Positions 41,464 through 51,256 are shown, counted from the first letter of the stretch. The stretch: 64,000 nucleotides of DNA from Ruaniaceae bacterium KH17 (GCA_900199505.1 FZQV01000005.1:36805-100804); one strand, 5' to 3'. Program-made: numbers and translations. The notes: a model not told the origin generated them from the sequence alone.

Positions 41464-44322
41464 ATGAGCGAGAGCACCCCCACCTACCGGTACACGGCCG
41501 AGTTGGCCGAGACGATTGAGCGCGAGTGGCAGGACCGGTGGGAGAACGAGGGCACCTTCTTTACCCCTAACCCGGTGGGTGATCTCGCGGCGGAGGGCGG
41601 GGTTCCGGCCGAGTCGTTCTTCGTGATGGACATGTTTCCCTACCCCTCAGGCAAGGGCCTGCACGTGGGGCACCCGCTGGGCTATATCGCCACGGACGTG
41701 ATGGGGCGCTTCAACCGCATGCAGGGCAAGAACGTGCTGCACGCGCTGGGTTACGACGCGTTCGGTCTGCCGGCGGAGCAGTTCGCGGTGCAGACGGGAC
41801 AGCACCCGGCGATCACCACCGAGCAGAACATCGAGACCATGCGTCGGCAGTTGCGCAGGCTGGGCCTGGCGCACGATTCGCGCCGCTCATTTGCCACCAC
41901 GGACGAGGATTTCGTGCGCTGGACGCAGTGGATCTTCCTGCAGATCTTCAACTCCTGGTTCGATCCTTCGGCAACAGCCCCGGACGGTTCGCAGGGTGCG
42001 GCGCGGCCGATCGCGGAGCTGATCGCCTCCTTCGAGAGTGGTGAGCGCGAGGTGCCGGGCGGCGCCGTCTGGAGCGAGCTGAGTGCGGCCGAGCGTGAGA
42101 AGGTACTGGCCGAGTTCCGCCTGGCTTTCGTGGACGAGGTGCCGGTGAACTGGTGTCCAGGCCTGGGTACGGTGCTGGCGAACGAAGAAGTGACCGCGGA
42201 TGGCCGCTCTGAGCGGGGCAACTTCCCGGTCTTTAAGTCGAATCTGCGGCAGTGGGTCATGCGGATCACTGCGTACGCCGACCGCCTGATCGATGACCTC
42301 GATTTCGTGGACTGGCCGGAGAAGGTCAAGGCGATGCAGCGCAACTGGATCGGCCGCTCATCCGGTGGGCATGTTGACTTCGCCGTGGAGGGCTCGGGTG
42401 AGACGCTGACCGTCTTCACTACCCGCCCGGACACGCTGTTCGGTGCGAGCTACATGGTGATCGCGCCCGAACACCCGCTGGTGGACGAGTTGGTGGCGCG
42501 CGGCGCCGAGTGGCCCGCGGGCATTCCGGCCGTGTGGACCGGCGGCGCGGCAACGCCCGCCGAGGCCGTGCGTGCCTACCAGGCGACCGCCGCCGCCAAG
42601 ACCGCCGAAGAACGCCAGGCAGAGGCTGGCGCCAAGACCGGCGTGTTCACCGGCGGCTACGCCACGAACCCTGTGAATGGCGAGTCGCTACCGATCTTCG
42701 TGGCGGACTACGTGCTGATGGGATACGGCACCGGCGCGATCATGGCCGTGCCCGCGCACGATGAGCGCGATCACGCCTTCGCCACTGCCTTCGAGCTGCC
42801 GATCATCGAGGTGATTTCGGGCTCTGCCGACGGCGTTCAGGTGGCCGCGTGGACGGGTGACGGTGTGGCCGTGAACTCGGCCAATGACGAGATCTCGCTG
42901 AACGGCCTGGCCGTGGCCGAGGCGAAGCCGGCGATCATCGAGTGGCTGGAGTCGAAGGGCGCCGGCCGCGGCGCGATTACATACCGACTGCGGGATTGGC
43001 TGTTTTCACGCCAGCGTTACTGGGGCGAGCCGTTCCCGGTGGTCTACGACGAGGACGGCCGGGTCATCCCGCTGCCGGAGTCGATGCTGCCGGTGCCGCT
43101 GCCCGAGGTTGCAGACTTCTCGCCGCGCACCTTCGCCGAAGATGACGCGGATTCGGAGCCGGAATCGCCGCTCTCACGCGCCACCGACTGGGTGACGGTC
43201 GAACTGGACCTGGGCGAGGGGGTGAAGACCTATCGCAGGGACACCAACACCATGCCGAACTGGGCTGGGAGCTGTTGGTACTACCTGCGGTACCTCGACC
43301 CGCACAACCAGGATGTCGCCGTCGAGCAGGAACTGGAGAAGTACTGGATGGGCCCCGGTGGCTCGCGTGGCCGCACCGGCGGTGTGGACCTGTACGTGGG
43401 CGGCGTGGAGCACGCAGTGCTACACCTGCTGTACTCGCGGTTCTGGCACAAGGTGCTGTTCGATCTGGGCCACGTGAGCTCCGCCGAGCCGTTCCACAAG
43501 CTGTTCAACCAGGGCTACATTCAGGCCTATGCCTACAAGGACGCGCGCGGCATGTACGTGCAGGCGGCCGAGGTTGAGGGCGATGAGGTCTCTGGCTTCA
43601 CGTGGCAGGGCGAGCCGGTCACGCGCGAGTACGGCAAGATCGGCAAGTCGCTGAAGAACATGGTCTCGCCGGACGAAATGTATGACGCCTACGGCGCGGA
43701 CACCTTCCGCCTGTACGAGATGTCGATGGGCCCGCTGGACCTGTCGCGCCCGTGGGAGACGCGCGCCGTCGTCGGTTCGCAACGCTTCCTGCAGCGGCTG
43801 TGGCGCAACGTGGTCTCCGAGGAGACCGGCGAGGTGACGGTGACCGATGCCGAGGCCGATCTGGAGACACAGCGCCTGGTGGCGCGCACCATCGCGGACG
43901 TGACCGAAGAGATGAGCAATATGCGCATCAACACGGCTATCGCCAAGCTGATCGTGTTGAACAACCACCTGACCGGTCTGGACGCGGTGCCGCGCACTGC
44001 GATCGAGCCGCTGGTGCAGATGACCTCGCCCGTGGCGCCGCACATCGCCGAAGAGCTGTGGAAGCGGTTGGGACACTCCGAGACCATCACCTACGTGCCG
44101 TGGCCGGTGGCCGATCCGGCGCTACTGGTGGAGGAGACCGTCACCTGCGTGGTGCAGGTGAAGGGCAAGGTGCGCGATCGCCTGGAAGTCTCGCCGTCTA
44201 TTTCCGACGGCGATCTGGAGGCTCTGGCGCTCGGTTCCGGGAAGGTGCAGCGCGCGATCGACGGCTCCCCGGTACGTAAGGTGATCGTCCGCGCGCCTGC
44301 CCTGGTCAACATCGTCGTCTAG
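41464..44322 (+). CDS. leuS: Leucyl-tRNA synthetase
   Basis: 952 residues. The HIGH signature is HVGH (67-70). The editing domain includes [17 protein letters not shown] and [19 protein letters not shown] with its conserved Asp. The KMSKS counterpart reads GKIGKSLKN near residue 727, as in other actinobacterial enzymes. Start choice: ATG 41464 has GAAGGA 6 nt away; ATG 41461 and the ATG at 41437 are possible. Expression is probably controlled by the leader peptide and terminator upstream. Confidence 0.96.
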   Translation: MSESTPTYRYTAELAETIEREWQDRWENEGTFFTPNPVGDLAAEGGVPAESFFVMDMFPYPSGKGLHVGHPLGYIATDVMGRFNRMQGKNVLHALGYDAFGLPAEQFAVQTGQHPAITTEQNIETMRRQLRRLGLAHDSRRSFATTDEDFVRWTQWIFLQIFNSWFDPSATAPDGSQGAARPIAELIASFESGEREVPGGAVWSELSAAEREKVLAEFRLAFVDEVPVNWCPGLGTVLANEEVTADGRSERGNFPVFKSNLRQWVMRITAYADRLIDDLDFVDWPEKVKAMQRNWIGRSSGGHVDFAVEGSGETLTVFTTRPDTLFGASYMVIAPEHPLVDELVARGAEWPAGIPAVWTGGAATPAEAVRAYQATAAAKTAEERQAEAGAKTGVFTGGYATNPVNGESLPIFVADYVLMGYGTGAIMAVPAHDERDHAFATAFELPIIEVISGSADGVQVAAWTGDGVAVNSANDEISLNGLAVAEAKPAIIEWLESKGAGRGAITYRLRDWLFSRQRYWGEPFPVVYDEDGRVIPLPESMLPVPLPEVADFSPRTFAEDDADSEPESPLSRATDWVTVELDLGEGVKTYRRDTNTMPNWAGSCWYYLRYLDPHNQDVAVEQELEKYWMGPGGSRGRTGGVDLYVGGVEHAVLHLLYSRFWHKVLFDLGHVSSAEPFHKLFNQGYIQAYAYKDARGMYVQAAEVEGDEVSGFTWQGEPVTREYGKIGKSLKNMVSPDEMYDAYGADTFRLYEMSMGPLDLSRPWETRAVVGSQRFLQRLWRNVVSEETGEVTVTDAEADLETQRLVARTIADVTEEMSNMRINTAIAKLIVLNNHLTGLDAVPRTAIEPLVQMTSPVAPHIAEELWKRLGHSETITYVPWPVADPALLVEETVTCVVQVKGKVRDRLEVSPSISDGDLEALALGSGKVQRAIDGSPVRKVIVRAPALVNIVV

Positions 44323-44339
44323 CGCACGAGGCTTGACCT

Positions 44340-45197
44340 ATGCACGCAATCGTCACGGACTCGACGTGGTCCCTTCCTCCCGCTCTTGCGGAGGAGTTGG
44401 GGATCGCCGTCGTTCCCTTACATGTGGCGAGCGCGGACGCAGAGTTCCTGGATACGCCCGTGGCCGAGCGTCCCGAGGGGCGCCTCACGACCTCGCAGCC
44501 CTCGCACGGCGAGCTCCGTGCGGTGCTGGAGCGCGCGATTGACGGCGGCACGGAGGGCGTGCTTTGCCTGCACCTTTCTTCTGCGCTCTCCGGCACCTAC
44601 GCCGCGATGGAGGTCGTGGCGTCCGAACTGACTGAGGAGCGGGGCGTGCCGGTCGAGGTGATGGACTCGCGAACTGCCGGAGCCGGACTCGGCTTCGCGG
44701 CCTTGGTGGCGGCGCGGTCTCTTGAGATGGGGCACTCGCCGCGGCGCGCGCTGTCCCGCGCGCGTGAGTGCGCGTCACGAGCCCGCGTGTTGCTCACCGT
44801 GGACGATCCACGGCATTTGCAGCGTGGCGGGCGGTTCGCTTCGTCGCAGCTTGCGGTGGGTGCGGCGTTGGGAATCCGGCCGGTGCTCCAAGTGAGCCAG
44901 GGATCGATCGTGCTACGCGAATCCGTGCGCGGAGCGGCGCGAGCCCGCACCCAACTCGTGAAGGGTGCGCTCGATGGAGTCCTGCCCGGTAGCGTCTCAA
45001 TCGCCGTGCACCATGTGGCGGACGAGGAGACGGCGCAAGAGATCGCCGAGTCGCTTCGCGAAGCGGCAGAGGCTGCCGGGAACACCGTTGAACAGGTGCT
45101 CGTGACGCCGCTGTCGCTCGTGCTCGCAGCGCACACGGGACCAGGATCTTTCGGCGCGGTGGTCGCGCCCACGTTCGGCTTGGCCGCACGCTCATGA
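44340..45197 (+). CDS. DegV family fatty-acid-binding protein
   Basis: 285 residues. AIVTDSTWSLPPALAEELGI is the DegV N-terminus with the Asp-Ser-Thr loop. LTTSQPSHGEL and LHLSSALSGTY line the ligand pocket, and VDDPRHLQRGGRFA matches the family's conserved middle. Members bind a fatty acid and some act as FakB subunits for fatty-acid kinase, but no FakA gene is adjacent here. Confidence 0.93.
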   Translation: MHAIVTDSTWSLPPALAEELGIAVVPLHVASADAEFLDTPVAERPEGRLTTSQPSHGELRAVLERAIDGGTEGVLCLHLSSALSGTYAAMEVVASELTEERGVPVEVMDSRTAGAGLGFAALVAARSLEMGHSPRRALSRARECASRARVLLTVDDPRHLQRGGRFASSQLAVGAALGIRPVLQVSQGSIVLRESVRGAARARTQLVKGALDGVLPGSVSIAVHHVADEETAQEIAESLREAAEAAGNTVEQVLVTPLSLVLAAHTGPGSFGAVVAPTFGLAARS

Positions 45198-45472
45198 AGG
45201 GAAGCAGTGTGAAGATTGAGTTCGCGATCGAGGATCTCGATGGCGTCATGGCGGCTCACGAGCTGGGGGCGGATCGTGTGGAGTTGTGCACGGCACTCGA
45301 GGTCGGTGGGCTTACGCCGAGCATTGGTCTCATTCGCGATGCGGCTCAGGTGGGCATTCCGATCCACCCGCTGATCCGGGTACGCCCCGGGGGCGGTTCG
45401 AGCGAGTACTACGCTACCGATCCCGGGCGGATCGCGGCTGCGGTCCAGGCTGTGCGCGAACTAGCTCGCTGA
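45194..45472 (+). pseudogene. cutC: Truncated CutC (copper homeostasis) gene
   Basis: 92 residues of the CutC N-terminus: EFAIEDLDGVMAAHELGADRVELCTALEVGGLTPSIGLIRDA, then IRVRPGGGSSEYYATDPGRI. Full CutC has about 200-250 residues in a TIM barrel; this stops after the second or third strand at 45472, where it runs into the convergent pcp gene by 12 nt. The lost part is not found nearby. It overlaps degV by ATGA, with a GTG at 45209 as alternative start. Probably a remnant. Confidence 0.8.
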
Positions 45473-46072
45473 GATCAGGCAGGTCCGCAGAATCTCGCTG
45501 ACCGCTTCGGCCATGGTGTCGAGCGGAAGGGACGGGGCGCCGTCGGACTGGGCGCCCTCCACCGCAGGCAGGTGCACGAAGCCCGCCGGGATCGAGCCCG
45601 CGAGCGAGTGATAGAGCGTGGCGTTACAGACGAACGCGCCCGCCGAGAGCGACTCCTTCACGGGAAGTCCGCGTTCAGTGCACGCCGTGACGGCGGCCTT
45701 CGCCGGGATGGTCGCGAAGCGCGCCGCAGGCCCGGTGGGATCGAGCGGCTCGTCGATGGGCTGGGCACCGGCGTTGTCTGTGATGCGCGCGTCCGCGAGA
45801 TTGATGGCGACCCGCTCCACCTCAACGGCCGCCCGCCGGCCCGCGAGGCCGAGGTGCAGGATGAGGCTCGGTTGCTCTCGTTCGACAGCGGCGGCGCTCG
45901 CGGCTGGGGCGTCCGCGTAGGTGACGGGGAGGAGCGTTGTAACGAGTCGCGCGCCCTCGCGTTCGTCATCCCACAGTTCGGCGACGCGTTGCGCCACCCG
46001 CCACGAGGCATTCTCTGTGGCGCCGTCGAAGGGCTTGAATCCGGTCAGAAGGATGGTGCGCAGGGTGTCCAC
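45461..46072 (-). CDS. pcp: Pyroglutamyl-peptidase I
   Basis: Removes N-terminal pyroglutamate from peptides. The 203-residue protein has TGFKPFDGATENASW, the Glu motif HLGLAGRRAAVEVERVAIN, the nucleophile in AGAFVCN (C149) and the His in FVHLPAV (about 167). Length is normal for family C15. It is monocistronic and convergent with the cutC remnant. Confidence 0.92.
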   Translation of the reverse strand: MDTLRTILLTGFKPFDGATENASWRVAQRVAELWDDEREGARLVTTLLPVTYADAPAASAAAVEREQPSLILHLGLAGRRAAVEVERVAINLADARITDNAGAQPIDEPLDPTGPAARFATIPAKAAVTACTERGLPVKESLSAGAFVCNATLYHSLAGSIPAGFVHLPAVEGAQSDGAPSLPLDTMAEAVSEILRTCLISAS

Positions 46073-46110
46073 ATGTTCAGCCTAGCGACCCTGTTCGGGC
46101 TGGCGTAGCT

Positions 46111-46146
46111 GTATCCACACCGCGCGAGGGGACTGTATCCACAGGC
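46111..46146. repeat. Dispersed 35-bp repeat with twin TATCCACA, copy 1
   Basis: 31 of 35 bases match 50416-50450. This copy contains two TATCCACA octamers, 24 bp apart, each one base from a DnaA box (TTATCCACA). Confidence 0.6.
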
Positions 46147-46184
46147 GCGCGATTTGGTGCTAGCGATGAGGAGCGGCGTGTTCG

Positions 46185-46190
46185 TAGCCT
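46185..46190 (+). promoter_or_regulatory. Candidate -10 box of comEA
   Basis: TAGCCT ends 6 nt before ATG 46197, with no Shine-Dalgarno sequence. Confidence 0.4.
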
Positions 46191-46196
46191 CACGTG

Positions 46197-46817
46197 ATGG
46201 GACGGCGAGCAGGGCATGGAGGATGGCTCCCGCAGCGCGCGGGGTACATCCTCGCGGCACTCCTCGCGCTGCTCGCAGTCGGCGTGGCGGTCGTGTGGTG
46301 GCTTCGCCCAGGGACGACGGCGATCAATCTGGCCCCCGAAGGCACCACACCCCAGGCGGACCCCCTCGTCGAGGCGCCGACTGAAACGGCTGCCGCCGAC
46401 GTCGTCGTCCATGTGACTGGGGCAGTGGCCTCGCCCGGCGTGATCACACTACCTGCTGGCGCTCGTGTGGACGAGGCGATTGCGGCGGCGGGTGGCTTCG
46501 CTGCGGATGCCGATGAGTCACTCCTGAACCGTGCCGAGGTCCTGCGCGACGGCCAGCAGGTGTATGTGCCGGAGGTGGGGGAGGTGCCGCGCGCGGTGGA
46601 GGGCGGCGCTGGCGACGTTCAGTCAAGTCCGATCAACATCAACACGGCCTCGGCGGTGCAGTTGGAGGAACTCAGCGGGATCGGCCCGGCGCTGGCCGCC
46701 CGGATCGTGAGTTACCGCGAGGCCAACGGCCCATTCACCTCCGCGGAAGGGCTGTTGGGTGTGAGTGGCATCGGCCAGAAGAAGCTCGAGGGCTTGATCG
46801 AGGAGATCACCTGGTGA
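46197..46817 (+). CDS. comEA: Competence DNA receptor ComEA
   Basis: 206 residues. A membrane helix (about 17-36) and an acidic linker precede the SLBB domain (VVVHVTGAVASPGVITLPAGARVDEAIAAAGG, about 70-125) and the C-terminal double helix-hairpin-helix (ININTASAVQLEELSGIGPALAARIVSYREANGPFTS) that binds dsDNA. It overlaps comEC by GTGA. Together they bring external DNA across the membrane. No type IV pilus genes are in this window. Confidence 0.94.
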   Translation: MGRRAGHGGWLPQRAGYILAALLALLAVGVAVVWWLRPGTTAINLAPEGTTPQADPLVEAPTETAAADVVVHVTGAVASPGVITLPAGARVDEAIAAAGGFAADADESLLNRAEVLRDGQQVYVPEVGEVPRAVEGGAGDVQSSPININTASAVQLEELSGIGPALAARIVSYREANGPFTSAEGLLGVSGIGQKKLEGLIEEITW

Positions 46818-49171
46818 ACGCGGACTTCCGGCTCGTGCCCGCCGCGGCCGCCGCCTGGCTGATGGCGGCGCTCGCGGTTCACCTGCCTGGGGTCGCCCAG
46901 GGTGTGCTGGTAGCGGTGGCCGCGATCGCCGTCGGGCTGGCGGTGGTGAAGGGGCGTGTGCCGCTGGTGTTGGCCGGCGCTGTGGCGGCGGGTGTGGTCC
47001 TCTCCGCTGCGGTGCAGGCCTCGCAGATGGTGCTCTGTGACGGCGCGGTCGTGGTGCACGGGCGTGCCGCCGGGAACGGTGAGCAGACCGCGCTCGGGGC
47101 AATGTCCCCGGCGCGGATGTCGTTGCGTGTGGATGCGGTGGCGTGTGCGAGTGGCCCGGCACAGTGGGGCAGCGGGACAGTGGTGCTACTGGGTGAGGTC
47201 GACGGCGTCCTCCGCGACACGATCGTGAGCGCGCGCGGGCGGATGGTTGAGTTGGAGCGCGGGGGAAGTGCCTATGCGTTGGTGATGGACGCGGAGCTGC
47301 TCTCGGTGGAGTCCGCCGGCGGGCTCGTGGGGCTGGTGTCCGGCCGGCGCGCCGACTTCCTTGGCATGACCGCCGAGCTGAGCCCGCAAGCGCAAGGGCT
47401 CGTGCCGGGCATGACCTTCGGCGACGACTCGGCGCTCACGGACGTGCTCGACCAGGCGATGAAGCGGACCTCGCTGAGCCACCTCACCGCGATCTCGGGC
47501 AGCCACATCACGATGATGCTCGCGGTCATCCTGGTGCTCACCGTGCACCTCTCGGTCCGGTGGCGGGCGGCGTTGCTTCTACTCGCGATCGGCGCGCTGC
47601 TGCTGCTCGTGGGGCCGGATGCCTCGGTTGTGCGCGCAACGGCGATGGCCACCGTGGGTGCCGTGGCGCTCTGGCGTGGCAGGCCACCGCAAGCGATCCC
47701 GGCGCTGGCTACCGGGATTGTGGTGCTGATGATCCTCGACCCGTGGCGGGCCACGTCCCTCGGGTTCGCGCTCTCGGTCTCGGCATCAGCAGCGCTGGTG
47801 CTCGTTGTCCCGCGGCTCGCGTTGCGGGTACCGGAGAAGAAGGTGTGGCTGAGGCGGGTTGTGGCAGTATGCGCCGTGCCGCTCGTGGCGCAGTTGGCGT
47901 GCGCGCCCATCATCCTGCTCTTCAGCCCCGCCGTGAGTCTGTCCTCTGTCCTTGCGAACGTCCTGGTTACTCCCGCCGTGCCGCTCGCGACCGGTGCCGG
48001 GATGCTGGCGCTCCTCACCACGCAGTGGGAGGGCGTGGTGTGCGTACTGCTCCGGATCGCGGAAGCCGGCACGTGGTGGATCGCCGAGGTGGCGATGGAC
48101 GTCTCGCGGCTACCTGGCGCGAGCGTACCGTGGTTCGGCGGGGCGATTGGCGCTCTCCTGCTTGGCACGGTCAACGTGGCGATCCTGGCGGTGCTCGCCG
48201 GCCCGCCGAGAGTCCGCGGGCGGCATGCGAAGGAGCCTCCTCGCCGTAGTCCGAACCTGGGCATTGTTCTTGGGCCTGCCGCCACGCGTTCGCGTGGCGT
48301 TTTCCACGGCCCTGCGAACAACACCCAGATTCGGCCGCCTAAATTGAAGTCGTGGCTGATCGCCGGTGCGTTCACGGGGCTGATCGCCGTCGGGATCGTT
48401 GCGCTGAGGCCGGAGCCGTGGGTGGTGTACCAGTGCGACGTGGGCCAGGGCTCGGCCACGCTGATCCGGGCCGGTCCGTCGAGCGCCGTGATGATCGATG
48501 TTGGGCTGGCGGAGGGGCGCTCGCAGGACTGCCTGAGTCGTGCTCGGGTGAGTCAGCTCGATCTCCTTGTGCTCACGCATCCGCACGCGGATCATGTGGG
48601 TAATCTCCCGGCGGTCCTCTCGGCAGTCCCGGTGCGGGAGGCGATCGTCTCTCCCGCGCGCACGAGTGTTGCCGAGCGGCTCGAGCGCGAGTTCGACGCG
48701 GTGGGAGTGACACCGTGGACCGGTCTGACTGGTCTCTCAGGGAGTGCCTCTGCTGCTACATGGACGGTGCTGTGGCCGGATCGTGCGCGCGAGGTCCAGG
48801 ACGACGGCGTCGAGGGAGCTGGTGTGAACGATGCGTCCGTGGTGCTTCTGGTGGAGTCGGGCGGGGCGCGAATTGTTGCGCTCGGGGACGTCGAGGAGCT
48901 TGGCCAGGTCGGGCTTGTTGAGGTGGTGCAACGGTGTGGGAAGCCGTGTCAGGACGTGGATGTGGTGATCGTGGCGCATCACGGATCGAAGACGCAGTCG
49001 GCAGAGCTCACACGGCTGCTCTCGCCCGAGGTGGCGATCATCGGCGTGGGGGAGAACCGCTATGGCCACCCAACTCCCGAGGCGATTGAACTCTACGAGG
49101 CCGTGGGCGCCGTCGTCCTCAGAACCGATCGAGACGGCGACATCCGCGTGGGGAATGTCCGGGGGCCATGA
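46814..49171 (+). CDS. comEC: DNA-uptake channel ComEC/Rec2
   Basis: 785 residues. N-terminal helices and an OB-like DUF4131 part are followed by the competence membrane core starting at LVPGMTFGDDSALTDVLDQAMKRTSLSHLTAISGSHI (about 198-235). A C-terminal metallo-beta-lactamase domain has LTHPHADHVGNL and VVIVAHHGSKTQSAELTRLL. It passes single-stranded DNA into the cytoplasm, with the MBL domain as probable nuclease. Start is a GTG coupled to comEA. Full length, no breaks. Confidence 0.95.
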   Translation: MNADFRLVPAAAAAWLMAALAVHLPGVAQGVLVAVAAIAVGLAVVKGRVPLVLAGAVAAGVVLSAAVQASQMVLCDGAVVVHGRAAGNGEQTALGAMSPARMSLRVDAVACASGPAQWGSGTVVLLGEVDGVLRDTIVSARGRMVELERGGSAYALVMDAELLSVESAGGLVGLVSGRRADFLGMTAELSPQAQGLVPGMTFGDDSALTDVLDQAMKRTSLSHLTAISGSHITMMLAVILVLTVHLSVRWRAALLLLAIGALLLLVGPDASVVRATAMATVGAVALWRGRPPQAIPALATGIVVLMILDPWRATSLGFALSVSASAALVLVVPRLALRVPEKKVWLRRVVAVCAVPLVAQLACAPIILLFSPAVSLSSVLANVLVTPAVPLATGAGMLALLTTQWEGVVCVLLRIAEAGTWWIAEVAMDVSRLPGASVPWFGGAIGALLLGTVNVAILAVLAGPPRVRGRHAKEPPRRSPNLGIVLGPAATRSRGVFHGPANNTQIRPPKLKSWLIAGAFTGLIAVGIVALRPEPWVVYQCDVGQGSATLIRAGPSSAVMIDVGLAEGRSQDCLSRARVSQLDLLVLTHPHADHVGNLPAVLSAVPVREAIVSPARTSVAERLEREFDAVGVTPWTGLTGLSGSASAATWTVLWPDRAREVQDDGVEGAGVNDASVVLLVESGGARIVALGDVEELGQVGLVEVVQRCGKPCQDVDVVIVAHHGSKTQSAELTRLLSPEVAIIGVGENRYGHPTPEAIELYEAVGAVVLRTDRDGDIRVGNVRGP

Positions 49172-49183
49172 CATGCTTAGGGG

Positions 49184-50140
49184 GTGGCTCTCGAACTCGC
49201 TCCCGTTGTCCTCGTGAAGGGCAGCGAGTCCGTGCTCGTTGATCGCGCGCGGGCGGCGTTCCTTGCGTTGGCTCGGCAAGCCGATCCCAACGTCGAGGTG
49301 ACCACGATCCAGGCGGCGTCCTATAAGACCGGCACGCTCTCGCTCCTCGCGAGCCCCTCGCTGTTCGGAGAGCCGCGCGCGATTGTGGTCGATGGCGCGG
49401 AGGCGATGAGCGATGCGTTTCTGACTGACACGCTTGCATACCTCGAGACGGCCGAGGATGACGTCAACCTGATCATTTGCCACGGTGGCGGCGTGCGTGG
49501 AAAGAAGCTGCTTGACGCGATCGCACGCAAGAAATTCCCCGTCGTTTCTTGCGATCCGATCAAGAAGGACTCCGATAAGGCGGACTTCGTGAAACGGGAT
49601 ATCGCCGGGGCAGGGCGGCGCATCGAGAACGAGGCGGTGCATGCGCTGCTTGCCGCCGTGGGTTCGGATCTGCGTGAGCTCGATTCGGCCGTGCGCCAGT
49701 TGATTGCGGATACGACAGGCGTGATCACCGTGGATACGGTGAACCGCTACTACTCGGGGCGTGTTGAGGCGACGGGCTTCCGTGTGGCCGACGCCGCGGC
49801 CCGCGGCCGGACAGCCGAGGCGCTCACTCTCGTACGCCACGCGATCGCAACGGGTAACAACCCGGTCCCGATCATCGGGGCGCTCGCGATGAAGTTACGC
49901 ACTATGGCGAAAGTTGCCGCCGCGCGGGGGAGAGGGCTCACGGCGAAGGATCTCTCGTTGGCGCCGTGGCAAATGCAGCGCGCCGAGCAGGATCTGCGTG
50001 GCTGGACACCGGAGGGGCTCGCGCACGCGATCCTCGCGGTGGCCCGCGCGGACGAGGATGCCAAGGGTGCGAGCCGTGACCCCGGTTACGCCGTCGAACG
50101 CGCGATCATTTCCATTACTCGCGCCCGGAACCAAAGCTGA
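49184..50140 (+). CDS. holA: DNA polymerase III subunit delta
   Basis: 318 residues. It follows HolA layout: APVVLVKGSESVLVDRA at the start, a middle with ASPSLFGEPRAIVVDGAE, and a C-terminal helical collar domain (TGNNPVPIIGALAMKLRTMAKV). It opens the sliding clamp in the clamp loader. The GTG at 49184 is 12 nt after comEC; no better RBS is visible. comEC-holA-rpsT order is a common bacterial arrangement, here interrupted by about 4 kb of accessory genes. Confidence 0.93.
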   Translation: MALELAPVVLVKGSESVLVDRARAAFLALARQADPNVEVTTIQAASYKTGTLSLLASPSLFGEPRAIVVDGAEAMSDAFLTDTLAYLETAEDDVNLIICHGGGVRGKKLLDAIARKKFPVVSCDPIKKDSDKADFVKRDIAGAGRRIENEAVHALLAAVGSDLRELDSAVRQLIADTTGVITVDTVNRYYSGRVEATGFRVADAAARGRTAEALTLVRHAIATGNNPVPIIGALAMKLRTMAKVAAARGRGLTAKDLSLAPWQMQRAEQDLRGWTPEGLAHAILAVARADEDAKGASRDPGYAVERAIISITRARNQS

Positions 50141-50147
50141 GGTCAGC

Positions 50148-50384
50148 ATGGTACGGGGAGAGGCCTTGCATGCGCACGGTCGCGTCACGCAATGGGACAG
50201 TGAGGCCGGATGGGGCGTCCTCGACCTCGATTCACCCAATGCGAAGTGCTTCGTTCACTTCGCAAACGTGCCTGGCCCCGGTTTCCGAGAGCTGACAGTG
50301 GGCGAATTTCTCGATCTGGAGATCGAGGAGTTTGAGCAGGACGGCTGCCCCTACCGCGCCGTCGGCATGGTCACGCGAAGATGA
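50148..50384 (+). CDS. Cold-shock-domain protein
   Basis: 78 residues. GRVTQWDSEAGWGVLDLDSPNAKCFVHFANV matches the cold-shock fold: a Trp, then RNP1-like GWGVLD and RNP2-like CFVHFANV, with several aromatic positions replaced compared with CspA. GAGG lies before the ATG at 50148, 7 nt after holA. Probably a nucleic-acid-binding protein cotranscribed with holA. Confidence 0.85.
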   Translation: MVRGEALHAHGRVTQWDSEAGWGVLDLDSPNAKCFVHFANVPGPGFRELTVGEFLDLEIEEFEQDGCPYRAVGMVTRR

Positions 50385-50415
50385 TCGCACTCAATACAAC
50401 GGGGTAGCGTCACTC

Positions 50416-50450
50416 TTTCCACACCGCGTGAGGGGACTGAATTCACAGGC
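50416..50450. repeat. Dispersed 35-bp repeat, copy 2
   Basis: Matches 46112-46146 at 31 of 35 bases, keeping CCACACCGCG and GAGGGGACTG. A shorter TTCCACAGGC echo is present at 53297-53306. Confidence 0.6.
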
Positions 50451-50557
50451 AGGCTTTGAGGACGTTGCGCTGCTGTCAGTGGACTTCCTAACGTGACCCA
50501 TCTGTGAGATTCCCTCTCGCAGATCTGTGTGGGAAAGGAAGGTCATGCCGAATACTC

Positions 50558-50586
50558 TTGAAAGGCCCGGGCAACGCTTACATAAT
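50558..50586 (+). promoter_or_regulatory. Strong promoter of the vapBC-type pair
   Basis: TTGAAA (50558-50563), a 17-nt spacer and CATAAT (50581-50586), ending 6 nt before ATG 50593. This is a near-consensus promoter placed for a leaderless antitoxin mRNA. Confidence 0.65.
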
Positions 50587-50592
50587 GCAAGC

Positions 50593-50874
50593 ATGCCGAA
50601 TATCTTGATCCGCGACGTACCAAGCGAGCTTCACTCGCGTCTCTTGGAGCGTGCCGCTGCGGCTGGGCAGTCGCTTCAGCAGTATCTGGTCACTCAGCTT
50701 TCACAGTTGGTAGATAAACCCACAATGGCCGAGTGGGTTGACATGGTTGAGGCGAGTCTGGCAACCAATGGTGAGAGTCACAAGAGTGAGACGGACGAGA
50801 TAATTGAACTGATTCACGAAGCGCGTGAGGAACGTATCCGGCATCTTCTTGGTGATTCAGATGATGGTCTTTGA
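50593..50874 (+). CDS. FitA/VapB-type antitoxin
   Basis: 93 residues. The N-terminus NILIRDVPSELHSRLLERAAAAGQSLQQYLVTQL is a ribbon-helix-helix DNA-binding domain. The acidic C-terminal half would wrap the toxin. An in-frame ATG at 50527 lacks the family start. It overlaps the PIN toxin gene by about 11 nt, the usual antitoxin-first order. Confidence 0.87.
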   Translation: MPNILIRDVPSELHSRLLERAAAAGQSLQQYLVTQLSQLVDKPTMAEWVDMVEASLATNGESHKSETDEIIELIHEAREERIRHLLGDSDDGL

Positions 50875-51256
50875 TGCCTCTGTCTTGGTGGACATTGTCA
50901 GTGATGACTCAGAGCGGGGAGAGGCTGCCCGACGCCTGCTGCGTGACGAATCGATCGCGGCTCCCGACTTCGTAGATGTCGAGGTGGCGGCCGCGCTTCG
51001 GAAGCTTTGGCTCAGCGGAAAGATCTCTTTGGAGCGATTTCAGGGTGCGCTCACGATGCTCGCGACAATGCCTCTCGATCGATACGCGTCACGCAAGCTG
51101 ATCTGGAGGGCATTCGAGCTACGGGGAAACGTGACTCCGTATGACGCGTCGTATGTGGCGCTCTCCGAGTCGCTTAGTTGTGCACTCGTTACTCGGGATA
51201 CGCGGCTGGCGGCGGCGCCGGGTCCTAGATGCGAGTTCACCGTTCTCGTGGACTGA
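50864..51256 (+). CDS. VapC-type PIN-domain toxin
   Basis: 130 residues. PIN-fold acidic residues are visible: Asp in MVFDASVLVDIV, Glu in DVEVAAAL, and Asp in TPYDASYVALSE and VTRDTRLA. VapC proteins cut tRNA or rRNA. Two adjacent ATGs (50861 and 50864) are possible starts. Paired with the FitA-like antitoxin just upstream. Confidence 0.87.
   Translation: MVFDASVLVDIVSDDSERGEAARRLLRDESIAAPDFVDVEVAAALRKLWLSGKISLERFQGALTMLATMPLDRYASRKLIWRAFELRGNVTPYDASYVALSESLSCALVTRDTRLAAAPGPRCEFTVLVD

Noticed and set aside
41350..41464. T-box riboswitch upstream of leuS
   Set aside because: No T-box motif or specifier stem is recognisable; a leader peptide with Leu codons explains the terminator better.
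47272..48459. 395-residue frame antisense to comEC
   Set aside because: Ser/Thr/Arg-rich shadow of a clear gene on the other strand.
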